Shown here in pieces: positions 38,398 to 50,321 of a stretch of DNA of 64,000 bases. Numbering within the stretch: the stretch's first letter is position 1; each line of letters opens with the position of its first letter. Location: contig CAJNOP010000413.1 of NCBI GenBank assembly GCA_905250075.1, positions 119,934 through 183,933 on the forward strand, given 5' to 3'. Position numbers and translations under genes: made by a program. This stretch comes from Rotaria sp. Silwood1 (taxonomy: Eukaryota > Rotifera > Eurotatoria > Philodinida > Philodinidae). The notes under the pieces are model-generated. The model had not been told where the DNA came from and searched no databases. It was given only the letters and a program-made list of their open reading frames with translations.

Positions 38398-40955
38398 ATG
38401 GCAGCAACAAATGAACAAATTCAACAAGCAATTGAAAGTTTTTTTCTTCTATTCAATGGTGTTGTTATTTTTTGTAAGTTATTTATAATAACAAAAAAAA
38501 AAAAAAGAAAAAAAAAATTTCTTTAAATTAGTAATGAGTTGTGGTTATACACTTATTGAATCAGGTGGTATTAGAAGTCAAAATGCAGGTCATACTTTAT
38601 TTAAAACACTTCTTATACTTAGTAAGTTTAAAAAATAAAAAATAAATATTAAAATAAAACTAAAAATAAAATTTTTTAAAGTAACATCATCAATATCTTA
38701 TTGGTTATTTGGTTATGCATTTTCATTTGGTGGTTATTCAAATGTAATATTAGGTACACGTTATTGGGCAAGTGAACGTTTTGGTAGTAAAGATCTTTAT
38801 CCATCTATTGAAAATTATACAAATTCAAATAATGTTTATAAATTAAATAATCAAGATCCATATATAAATTTTTTTTATAATTATATGTTAGCATTTCTTG
38901 TTACAAATATATCTGCTAGTGCATTTGCTGAACGTTGTCGAGTACCAGTTTATATTATTTTTTCAATTGTTATGTCAGGTATACTTTTGTTTTTTTTTTT
39001 ATTTTAATTAAAATATATTAATATAAATATAATAGGATTTATTTATCCATTTCTTGCACATTGGATGTGGGCTGCTAATGGTTGGCTTGGTGCAATTGTT
39101 GGTGCACGAGTATTTATATTTATATTTAATATATATTGTTTTATTTATTATTCAATAGGATTATGGTGGTAGTGCAATTATTTATTTAACAGCTGGTGTT
39201 GCAGCATTAATTGGTACTATATTTCTTGGTCCACGTTTTGGTCGATTTGAACCTCGTACATTACCATTATTTGGTCATAGTATACCAGTAAATAATTATA
39301 TTAATTAATAAATAATATATATATATATAATTAAATAGATTACATCAATTGGTGCAATTCTAGTTATATTTGGATTTTTTGTAATTAATTCAGGTTGTGA
39401 TCATCGTATAACAGGAATTGCATATGGTGATAGAGTTGGACATGGACTTCTAAATACTCTTTTATCAGGAGCTACATCAGGAGGAACATATTATATATTA
39501 CAACGAATTATTGAATGTATTTATATATTATTTTAATAATATTTTTTTTTAATTTAAATTTTTTAGCAATAAAAGAACCAGCTCGTCATCTTAAACGACG
39601 TGTATTTTTATCAACAGTTAATTCAATATTGACTGGAATGGTTGCTATTGCTAGTGGAGCTGTTGCTTATAATCCATGGTCAGCAGTTATTATTGGTTTT
39701 ATTGCTTCATTTAGTTTCTTATTATGGAGTAAATTATTAATTAAACTTCAAATAGATGATCCTGTTGAAACAGCTGCTGGTTATTTTATTCTTTTAAATA
39801 ATTAAAATAAATTTTTGTTTTTTTGTTTTAGTACATATTGGCGGAGGTTTATGGGGTATATTTGCTTTACCAATATTTCGACGAACAATTGGACCAAATG
39901 TTAATGGTGGATTTGCTGAAGATGTTTTTTATTCAATTATTTATCGAATAACTCTCGGAGAAAGTTGGAGAGTAATTTATTAAATATAAGAATTTTATTA
40001 TAAGAAAATAAATTTTTTTGTTTTTTTTTTTGTTAAGGGTTTACTTAATTCATTATGTACGGCAGCTGTTGTTATTGCATGGACAGCTATATTTATTGCT
40101 ACTCTTTTTTTCATACTTAAAATTGTCAATTTATTAAAAGTATCAAAAGATGAAGAATTACGAGGTATTCATTTGTTTTTTTATTTAAATAATAATAAAT
40201 ATTAAATATATATATAAAAAAAAAAAAAGGTATTGATTTATTTCAACATGGTGAACCCGCTTATGCACTTCGTATTTATTGTGCTGCATGTGGTGAACAA
40301 TTACAAGGTAAAACAATTGAACAAGAAACAGTTGGAACAGCAAGTGGACCTTTACGTACTAATTTTCCAACAATTGTTACTGATGCTGAAGGCGGTATGT
40401 TTAATAAATATATTATTTTTAAAATGATTATATTAAAAAAAAACTTCTTTTGAGGATAAAAAATAAATGTCATTTGAATATTCAATAGAAAAAAATTTAT
40501 GTTTGCAGTTCGAAATGAATTTCGAACTTAATTAAGTTAAATTAAAGAAGTATATATATATTTATTTTCTTGCGCAAATTATTTTCAGCATATGTACTTG
40601 ATGATATGCGTAGGTAAGATAAAATAATTACTTGCACCAAATTGCACTAAATTAAAAACAAACAGAACCAAGCTCCAATCTTATCTAATTATAATAAGTG
40701 TATCATATATTGAGCTTGTATATGCCTCTTTGCTTTTTATTTATTTATAAAAACAATTCAATTTATTGATTTAATCTTCTCCTTTTCACAAATGAGACAA
40801 TATTTTTTTTTGTTAATAAAAATGCTTAATAATAAAAAAATTGATATTTTATTTTAGCCATCGTCCCTATAGAATATTTCAATGATCGAAATGGATCTGG
40901 TGTCAATACCAATGAATCAAAAATAAAATCATTAAACGAAGAAAATCGTGTTTAA
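38398..40955 (+). CDS. Amt-family ammonium transporter
   Basis: Eleven exons: 38398-38473, 38532-38621, 38682-38978, 39036-39109, 39159-39287, 39339-39516, 39567-39779, 39832-39971, 40038-40164, 40230-40394, 40858-40955. All phases agree, giving 528 residues with about 11 membrane spans. Family marks are MSCGYTLIESGGIRSQN in the second span region, HWMWAANGWLG, the DYGGSAIIYLTAG segment (180-192), GFFVINSGCDHR and VHIGGGLWGIFA (353-364). It conducts ammonium or ammonia across a membrane, working as a trimer in characterised relatives. The second pore His is present (His354). The first, His168 of E. coli AmtB, aligns with Tyr188. The cytoplasmic tail (about 430-528) includes YCAACGEQ and a hydrophilic Asn/Glu-rich end. 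Introns are 50-60 bp except the last, 463 bp, which contains a possible microexon. It is Amt and not Rh, judging by the segment order. Confidence 0.93.
40589..40613 (+). CDS. possible 25-nt cassette microexon of the Amt gene
   Basis: Bounded by a strong acceptor (TTATTTTCAG) and donor (TAG|GTAAGAT) inside the last Amt intron. Skipping it joins exon 10 to exon 12 in the frame that gives AIVPIEYFNDRNGSG and ends NRV. Including it adds AYVLDDMR and shifts the last exon into a frame that stops after HRPYRIFQ. It would thus swap a 32-residue tail for a short one. No transcript evidence is available. Confidence 0.4.
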
Positions 40956-42938
40956 TCAAAATCTTTATCTCTATTGCTTTTCTTGTTTCTGTCTTTTTCT
41001 TTTCTTATCTTTACAAAAAAAAAAACTATTTAACTGATTAAATAGAGGCACATAAGAAAAATCGATAATAGTATAATTTATGTGAAAGAATGATTATCAA
41101 GCACTAATTCATCATCATCATCATATATATATCTATTATCGTTTCGTCTAACAGTATAAACCATTTGAAAAATGTCTTGTTTTTTTTAATGGTTTATGTC
41201 TGAATGTCTTATGATAAATTAGAATAGTTCTGTATGTTTTTCTTTATTTCTTTGTGTTTGTGTGTGTATATCTTGAAAAAGCTTTAACAAAAAAATAAAA
41301 AACATTTTCTTTTACTTTACAGTATTTTCTTTGTTGTGTTTCAATCTCTCTGACAATGACAATCAAAAGTCAGAGATCGATTATACATATTCTTAATATA
41401 TATATATATATTCAATTAATCGTGTTTTTTCTTTCGTATCGTTATCGTGAATGTTTTTCATAAAAAAAAAGGAAAAAAAAACGAATAGTTATTGTTCGAG
41501 TTATGAGATATTCCCGAACATAAAACATCTTTTTTTTGTTCTCAGTTTTACGATTAAATAAAATCTTGTGGTAATAATCAAGGTAGAAAATAAGGTTTAT
41601 TTATTTCTAATAATATCATCCTTATTTATTTTAATCTTCTTATTGTTTTTCGTTCGTTTTTTTTTTCTTGCTCAAGTTCAATGTTAATGTATGTATGTTT
41701 GATGTTTGAGTGTTTTGATTTCATTCGAATTTCTTTTTCTTTTTTTTGTTGTTGTTGATGTCGCTTTGTCATTCTCGATTAGTTTATAATTAAATAAATA
41801 TTTCGAAATTGTCTTGTAAAAGGTGATTATCCTTTATTAATATTATTTTTATTCAATTATATTCGATCATTAAGAATATTTATTTTAAATATTTCAATAA
41901 TTCTCTTTGATTATTTAAATATTAAATTAATTTGATGAAAAACATCGTATTGAAGATAAATGAAAAATCGACTATTCAATTTTCTATTAATCGAACAAAT
42001 TTCAATAATATGTTAACTATTTGTAAAATGTTGGCACATATGTTGTACCACCTGTTTTCTTTTTGTTTTACTAGAAAATAAATTGTTTTGTTTATATTAA
42101 ATTATTAGACCTTCAAGGGCATTAAATTCATAAATGGTCTCATTTTTCATTTGATAAATATGTTTTTTTTTTTTATTTCATCATGTTTCTTAGATTATTT
42201 TCAGATGTTCATTATTCTACAATGACATTATGATATATATTGTCTATAGAAAAAAAAATTCAAAATAATCTCAATAAAAAAAAGAGATCTTGATTTTCTT
42301 AATGAAATATATATTGGTCTCAGAAAAAAAAAGTAAGGTCAATAAAATATAGTTAATGGAACTTAAGATAAAGTTGAATTTTTTGTTATAATAAGTATAA
42401 ATAGTTATACGATTTGAAATAAATGTTTTGTTAATTTAAAGTATTTGACGATATTATTATGATCAAGACTCGTTTTCCTGTAGTAAGCAACAAAATGAGC
42501 ATATTGTTCAAGGCAGAAGCTTTTTAGTCTATGCCAATTTTAGTTTTGTCAAATCGAATTGCTTATTCATATTATACTTGATTATTTCTATAATACGATA
42601 AAATTTTCCTTTACGCTAATGTTCTATTGAATAAAATATCTATTAATCTATATTAAACTTTGCAATTTAAATCGATAAAAACTTTAATTGATCTATTTCT
42701 ATATATTTTCTTAATCTATATGACAAATATGATGGTCAAGAAAATTGAAAGTTCGACTAACTTGATGATCAATATTGAAGGATACCTCACAATCTTGACT
42801 GTAGTCAATGAAAACTTGTCAAAGAATAATAACCAATCATAGTCAAACTTCATCTATAGACAAATATTGGCAATGATGTCGATTGTCTTATTTTGAATGA
42901 TCTTCGATGATACATAGATGAAGATCTCTAATGCAGAG

Positions 42939-43289
42939 CAGAGATGTCCATCGCGGCGCGGCAGCGGCAGATTTTTTCCAAAAACTATCGCGGCGCGGCG
43001 GCGGCAGCTTTTTAGGAAAAAATTTCAAAAATTCATGAATTTGCACAGAATCTGCATGTTTATGTATGCTATACTGTAAGACTTAGCGAATCTGATCGAT
43101 TAGCAGCATCAGTTCTATTTCAAACCGGTCAAAGCCTTGAAAATCAAAACATTTTTCGAATACCAGCGCGGCAGCGGCGCAGTAGCTTTTTTTAACAGGC
43201 CATCGCGTCGCGGAAGCGGCGCGGCAGCTTCGTTTGATTTTGGCCGCGGCGCGGCAGCGGCAGATTTTGAGCCGCGATGGACATCTCTG
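42939..43289. mobile_element. non-autonomous hAT MITE (351 bp) with GC-rich subterminal repeats
   Basis: Ends CAGAGATGTCCATCGCGG and its exact complement CCGCGATGGACATCTCTG are flanked by a perfect 8-bp duplication ATGCAGAG (42931-42938 and 43290-43297). Both sides carry repeated GCGGCGCGGCAGCGG words, which are CG-rich in a genome that is otherwise about three quarters AT. No coding capacity is present. Confidence 0.92.
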
Positions 43290-45102
43290 ATGCAGAGTTC
43301 TTAATAAATGATTTTATATTCAATTGAATATTGAAAATATTTGCTAACTTCAACGTTGATCGACCTTTGAAAAGTTTGTTCGTAACAGTACATAAGAAAT
43401 TAGTTGACATATTATTTGTTAATAAGAGTCCTGTCATTATTTGAAAAAAAAAAAAAGAAACATTAAAATAGATCGAGTTAGCATATTTATAAAGTATTTG
43501 ACAGATGAATTTTATATCTAGTAAGATGTTTTTCATTTGTTTCACAATTATTGATGTTATCATCTACTTTAAGAAAGAATGTCGATTATATTTAGTTAAA
43601 ATATCCTAGTTGGCAACTGAAAGTGTTATTTTAGATGAAATCAAAAATATTTTTTATTAATCAATGACATGAATTTATAAATCAATAATTTGTTTAACAT
43701 CCATCATTAATTCACAATATTAACAAGTTGTTGCAATTCTTCTCATTGATTATATAATGATAATAATTGTTATTTATTTCTGGAATAGTGTTGTCTGATT
43801 CATATGACAGAAGAATATCTTGAGTACGACAAGCATAACCTACTTTAATTGATTGAATCTTCATTAGGTTTAGATACGTCTTCTTTTTTTGTTTATTGTA
43901 ACATTTTAATAATTATTTATAAATGAATGAAAGATTCAATTTATGTTCATATTGTTAAATATATAATAATAGATTGATACTAAATAAGTATAGTTAGACA
44001 ATAAAAATTTCCTAAACAAAAATTTCATGAATTTTTTTTTTTGTTTATATGAATAATTCTTATTTAATAAACTTAACAATATTTAACTATTTCATAGAAA
44101 TAATCTTTGTATGTTGTAATATTAAACATATTGTTTATTTTCATTCGAAAATTTCATTGATTTTTCTCAACAATTTGTTCTAATAAATGATATTGACAAG
44201 CAATTTTATGGCATATAATAATAATAATACTAAAATTATTAATATTATCCTATATAACATAATAGGAACACGTTTATAAAAAAAAAAGTCTAGTAAATAT
44301 CTATCATAATAGAGATTTTAGAATAGGAATTTTTCTCATACTAGTTAATTTTTTCTATTAAAATTTTTCTTATATAATCATTTAATTATAATTTAGTTCA
44401 ACGAAAATATTATAAACGAGATTCTTATGAATTCATAGAATAAATGGTAAATAATATATTAATATTTATCATCTATAAATTCAATATTGAGAAGAGTAAC
44501 TGAGATGAAATTCTAAAGTATTCAACACATTCTATTATAACATTGCAATGATTTTCTTTAATTGTTTTGTAAATTGAAAGAATTCAAGATATATTATGGA
44601 ATGAGAAAAGCTTGAAATATTGTTAAATAGAATACAAAAACTATCACATAGAATCAATATGTGTTCGTTTTAAATACTCAATATTAGTTAATTATTCTTC
44701 AACTTAGAATATATAGACAATAGACATATACACTTTTATCAATATAAATCAAGGACGACATGTCTTTTGAGCACCAAAAAAAAAGACAATTGAGCACCTA
44801 ATTAGTTATATGTGAAAAGAGCACCAAAAAATAAGACAAATGAGCACCAAATTAGTTAAGTGTGAAAAGAGCACCGAAACATAAGACAAATGAGCACCAA
44901 ATTTATTACATGTGAAATGAGCACCAAAAAATAAGACAATTGAGCACCAAATTCAAACATATGACATAAGAACAACAAATTTGTACATTAATAACAAAAA
45001 AAACAAATAGGATACATAATAGATATGCGTACGAAATCAATATACAAAAAAAAAAATGAAAAGCCCATTTTATAATAATAAAACAGATCATACTTTTTTT
45101 GT

Positions 45103-45260
45103 TCAACCTTTTCCTCGTCGTTTACCTAAAAGTTCCGAACGAGTTTTATCAGTTAATTCATAATGTTTCAGTAATATTGCTAAGCCAACTGAATGTTTGT
45201 ATAAATATAACTTCGTGCCAGTTGGACATGTACATGATTTGAGTGGAGAAACTAGAAAGC
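45103..45260 (-). pseudogene. MULE transposase C-terminal SWIM-like fragment
   Basis: A minus-strand frame reads SPLKSCTCPTGTKLYLYKHS, then VGLAILLKHYELTD, and ends GKRRGKG before TGA. The CxC...xKH pattern followed by a helical stretch is that of the SWIM zinc-binding domain near the C-terminus of Mutator transposases. The third ligand, normally Cys in CxH, is Tyr here. No catalytic domain is present in the element, so the copy is non-autonomous. Confidence 0.55.
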
Positions 45261-45261
45261 A

Positions 45262-45328
45262 GGGTGTGGTGTAGGTGTAAGTGTAAGGAGAGGATCTACT
45301 CGTGCACCCATATCCACACCCACACCCT
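45262..45328. repeat. telomere-like G-arm/C-arm repeat (copy 7), nested in the MULE
   Basis: GGGTGTGGTGTAGGTGTAAG, spacer GGAGAGGATCTAC, then CACCCATATCCACACCCACA. It is bounded by the SWIM-like fragment on one side and AT-rich MULE core on the other, so it moved with or into the transposon. Confidence 0.75.
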
Positions 45329-48300
45329 TGATTAGCTCTATCGAGCGTTTAGACGATATTCAAAAGTTGATATTCTTTGTGTCACATTTTTTGATTCTTC
45401 ACAGAAATGTATATTATTATAATTTTCAAGCTTGTCGTATATATACAGCGTTACTCATTTGTGTACCATAATTTACAAAAAGGAATGAGATTATACAATT
45501 TGAGTTGAGCTCGTCACAACTTAGCATCTGTATATATTCGAATAATACTTTGATTCTTTTAAAATAGAATTGATTTATCTCTTTAATATCTTTTTTTTCA
45601 TTTGGTGCTCAATTGTCTTATTTTTTGGTGCTCATTTCACATGTAATAAATTTGGTGCTCATTTGTCTTATTTTTCGGTGCTCTTTTCACACTTAACTAA
45701 TTTGGTGCTCATTTGTCTTATTTTTTGGTGCTCTTTTCACATATAACTAATTAGGTGCTCAATTGTCTTTTTTTTTGGTGCTCAAAAGACATTTTTTCCA
45801 TAAATCAATAAAGAGATAATCATTGAAAGACAAATTAAGTCTCAGAAATTCTACTGTCGAATATGAATATGTCAAATAACGATAATTAAGATTTTTTGAC
45901 AAGAAAATTTAAATGAAAGAATAAAATAAGCCGATTTTCATTTACTTTTTTCTAATCTTAGATGCAAATATCTTAGAAAAATGCAACGAATTCTATATTA
46001 AATTATAAAAAAAAAAACAAACAAAACCATGAGAATTTATCATATTTAGAATATTAAATAGAAGAAAGAAAAAGTGTAATGACTAAAGTATGATCATTGT
46101 TAAAGAATAAATTCAATTGCATAGATTTTTTTATGGTTAAAATAGATTTGTATGAATAGACCGTCTCTGCTAATGGTGTTGTTATTCTTCTTTGTTCTAT
46201 TCGATTTTCCTTGTTCGCTTCATTAACCATAAAATCAGAGTATAGAAAAAGAAAAAATTGAAATAAAATAATCTAAGGTCAATATATCGATCAATATATA
46301 TATGTCTCTATAGTGCATTGACCGATATATATATATATATTATAAATGATCAAAGGTGTTAAATGTCTGCACGGCAACAGGAAACGGATGTTAACCACCT
46401 TACCTTTTTTTCTCCCTATTGAGACAATCAAAACGGTTTCTTTTTTTTTTTTTTATATTATTAAACTCACATGAAAAAAAAAAACTTCATATTGACTTGG
46501 TTGAATTTTATGCATCATTTATATATATCAACTTGAAAGGTCATCAAAACTATATATCATATTGATTTGTTTCTTTTTCAACATCTTAATAGGAAATCTT
46601 ACATTGATTTTTCTATCATAATCAGACTCTTATGCTTACGATTGTCAAATAAATAAGACGGATATATAGGTCAATTAGATAGTTACTCATATTAATGCTA
46701 TATGATACCTTTCCTTTTTTTTTGTTGTTGTTGTCTTTCTATCATTATTCATCATTATAGATTGAAAATACTTTGACGATGAACAAAATAAGAAAGTTTT
46801 ATTTGAAATAATAATTCAGCTATTTTATTCTATTGATTTATAATGATTAGATATTTCATAGTTTATTGATTTCTATAAAATTTTTCTTAATTTATTGATG
46901 AAATAAAATAATGCTTAGAAGTATGATTAACTATATCAATATAGATACCAAAAAAAAAACCAATTTAACTGCATCAGAATACAGTTAAAGAATTGTATAA
47001 AACATTTCCTATCGACTTTTATTCGACATATTTCTGATAGTTCGTGACTTAATGGACATCACGTTCGAAGTTCAATGCTAGTTTCTTTTCTTTTTCTCTT
47101 ATTGTTACATTAAATTGACTACTTCACTATTCACTCTTTCGTCTTTCCTAGTATGTTCTAATATGTGTGTATATACATGAATAGAGTGTTGTTCAAACGT
47201 CATTGGTACTACACATAACATCAACAAAAATGGAAGAGACAAAGAAAGAAAGAGAAAAAAAAAAGTGATGTTGAATTTCGATCGAGGGTTAACATAGCTG
47301 ATGTAGTTTATGGTGAATAGTCATAGTCAATGCCAAATGAATGGTTAGAGAGTATGTTGATTTCTTTTTTTTTTTTCTCTCTGATGTTAGATTTATCTCG
47401 TGTTTGCCATTTCTTTTTTTCTCGTCTAACCACTCGAAATATATTGATGAAACTACATTCATTCTACTAGATTATTAATTGTAGTAATCACGAAAAAAAA
47501 CTTTATTCAACGAATTGATTACGCCGCTCTAGATATTATTATTCTATTCAATTGAGCTTGATCCATGTTTGCTTTAGAAATTTTTTTTTTTTTAATATTG
47601 ATAATCTTTGAATGTCATCTATTCATATTGCGTCATATATTGAACATAATACTATCAACAATCACCACAGAAATAGTTACTTTCCGTTTTTTTTTTCTTT
47701 CTTGTTTTCTTTTTTTATCGGAATAGTATTATATGTGTAATTTCTTTTTAGTTTCTCTCTGTCTCGTTTTTTTTTTTCATTTGTATTAGGAATAAATATA
47801 GAACAATCATATAATGATGAATCCTTACAATCATCATAACGATATTGGTATTAAAAATTCTTTTCTTTGCACTTCTATTTTTCGATATATTGTTGCGTGC
47901 TTTAATGTATATTGATTTCTCATCGATCATTGATTAGATATTATTTATAATACGAACTCATTAACCGTGTCGAAATAAATATTATTCTAACAATAATAAA
48001 TTAGATTATATGAATATAATTTATATTTAAACATCGAATAATGATATAGTATAATAATTTAATTCGAGTTTTTGATTTTCTTTTTCTTTTTCTTAAAAAT
48101 TTATAATAAGATGAATATCGTTCATAATTGATTAATATAACAAGTTTATTTTGTAAGAACTAGTTCATATCTCTGATAATCATTTGAGAACATCCGTATG
48201 CGTATGCGTATGTTTATGTTTGTTTTTTTTAGATGAACCGACGTGTTATGCCTTCAAGTTAATAGACGACATAGAAAATCTGTTATAATCACCTCTTTCT

Positions 48301-48865
48301 GCTTCACTTTCTAGACACTACATATATATATATAGATGAAGAATTGCGTGATTCTCTTAAACAATTCTAGAAAAAAAAACAACACATGATAAGACATGCA
48401 TATATATATATAATTGAGTGAATGAGTGAATAAAAGAAGTCGTTATGGTCTCACAATGAAGATAAGAATCAAAGAATGTATATGTTCTCAAAAGAAAACT
48501 TAATGAAATGCATCTATCATTAACTGATAGTTATTCATTTGTTATTAGATCTTCTTCCTTTATAAATATATATCAGGTACATTATTGTGACTATTCAATC
48601 ATAATTCCTTTCTTTCTTTCTTTCTTTCATTTGCTTTACTTTGCTTAATCGAAGAGAAATAATTCAGACATTTATTCAATCGATCAATATATGCATCTAT
48701 TCGCGAGGCTTTTATATTAATCGGTATAATATGTTGAGTATTCTTATATTATTGTAGACGAAAGTCATTCGATAATAAAATTATTTGTTATAAGATCATT
48801 TGATTTTGAACAAATATGTTCAATTAATAAAAAAAAAAAAAAAAGAAGTTCTTATCGTTGATTTA

Positions 48866-49659
48866 ATGGAATATAAACAAGAGAGTGTTCTTCTCTGGAA
48901 TATATTTGTTTGTCTTAGTTTTTTCATTATAAACAGTAAGTAAAAGTTTTATTATATTGGAAAAGAAAAAGAACTTAAAAGAAATAAAATATTCTTTTTT
49001 TTTTTTTTTGTTTTTTTTTATTTAGCTAATTGTATATCATCAAATAATGAACCGGAGATAATTTCAACACAAAATGAAATCTTAACTTATGTTAATCATA
49101 CAGCTAAATTATCATGTATTATACAAAATCGAAATCGACGACATGTAAGTTTTTTAAATTTGTTTGTTTGTTTGTTTGTTTTTGCAAGATAAATAAAAAA
49201 AAGTTAAAACTTAAGGTAACATGGTCTCGTGTTCATTTTATGAATGAAACTCAAAAATTAACAAATCTTTTATATGTTGATTCAGTTAAATATATAACAT
49301 CAAATCGTTATCATTTAATACATTTTATTGATAAAGATAATCGAGATCATTTAAATCTTGAAATACATCAAATTATTCTATTTGATGAAGGTTATTATTC
49401 ATGTTTGGTAACTGCAATTAAACCAATATCAAAAATTTTTCATCTTAAAGTAATTGGTAAGTTTATTTTATTATAAGATATTCAAATTTTTCATTTTTAT
49501 ATTAAAGATAATAATCGTAATTTATCAGTTGCTTTACGTTCAACATTAAATATGGAACGAGGAAGAAAACAAGATATTGTTTCATCATTATCATTAATTA
49601 ATATATCAATATCGAACATTTTTCTAATGATTATTTTAATATTTGTGAATTTTATTTAA
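48866..49659 (+). CDS. single immunoglobulin-domain surface protein, probably membrane-anchored
   Basis: Exons 48866-48935, 49026-49144, 49216-49456 and 49508-49659 join in frame to 193 residues. The N-terminus (VLLWNIFVCLSFFIIN, 8-23) is a signal peptide. One Ig domain spans about 35-143. It has the first Cys in AKLSCII (about 54), the Trp in VTWSR (about 66) and the second Cys in the DEGYYSCLV motif (about 125), which is the DxGxYxC signature of V- or I-set Ig folds. After a short stalk the protein ends in a hydrophobic run (NIFLMIILIFVNFI) with no cytoplasmic tail, as in GPI-anchored proteins. The layout is that of a one-domain relative of invertebrate lachesin/DPR-like adhesion proteins. 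The partner is unknown. Confidence 0.82.
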
Positions 49660-50321
49660 AAATTATTTTTCTTTTTTTCTCTCGATTAGTTGTTTGAAAA
49701 AAATACAGTTTACAGTAATCTATATTATTTAAATCATTTTATTCATAAATAGATCTATGCATAATTATACATTCGATTATTCTATATTTATCTTTTTATC
49801 AAAAACAAAAAAGAACAAATAACTTATTTTCTTTTTTTTATTATTATTATTTATTTTAATCGATTAAGAAATTAGTTAAATTATTTATTTCGATTCATAT
49901 ATATATATTATTGAAATATTTCTCTTTATTAGAATATCAAACTTAATATTAAATAGATAGTTTGAACTTTTTATAAGAGACATATATTAATCTCTAGTTT
50001 GTTGATCTACAATATATTTAACTGATATTTTATTAAACTTAAATGTATTTGAATTTATAAGATATAGAAATATAAATAAAGAATTATAAATCTTAACTAA
50101 TTATTTATATTTCATTTAGTATATATCGAGATATAATTATGTCTTACGAAGGTCAATATTGACCAATTAAAGTTTTTCAGTTGACGAGAAAATTCTTTGA
50201 AATGTTTAATTATGTTCAAACTCAGATTTTGCTGATCATTACCGATCAAATAAACAGATTTAAACTTTAGAAGAATATGTACAATTATCAATTGATCATT
50301 GAGTATTCTCTATCATATTAA

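Larger units (their letters stand above)
44753..45799. mobile_element. Mutator-like element (MULE), 1047 bp, 200-bp terminal inverted repeats
   Basis: Arms 44753-44952 and 45600-45799 are exactly 200 bp each. They differ at only about four bases, three of them in the first seven positions. The perfect 9-bp duplication ATAAATCAA flanks it (44744-44752 and 45800-45808). A target duplication of 9 bp and long inverted repeats are typical of Mutator. Each arm holds eight copies of GAGCACC in semi-regular spacing. The core carries a fragment resembling a transposase C-terminus (45103-45260, minus) and a telomere-like hairpin (45262-45328). High arm identity implies a recent insertion. Confidence 0.9.
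40956..48865. other. intergenic region with DNA transposons
   Basis: No gene was found over 7.9 kb. Content is AT-rich DNA with TA microsatellites, a hAT MITE at 42939-43289 and a Mutator-like element at 44753-45799. A CGTATG triplet repeat lies near 48196. The short frames at 42660 and 43192 have no support, and the second runs into the hAT element. Confidence 0.65.

Noticed and set aside
43192-43563. Minus-strand frame of 123 codons
   Set aside because: It straddles the right end of the hAT MITE at 43289 and continues into unrelated flanking DNA. A gene would not respect neither boundary.
45262-45328. True internal telomere or chromosome fusion point
   Set aside because: The arms are only about 20-30 bp, degenerate, and nested in a transposon. 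Several similar copies exist, so a single fusion event is not needed.
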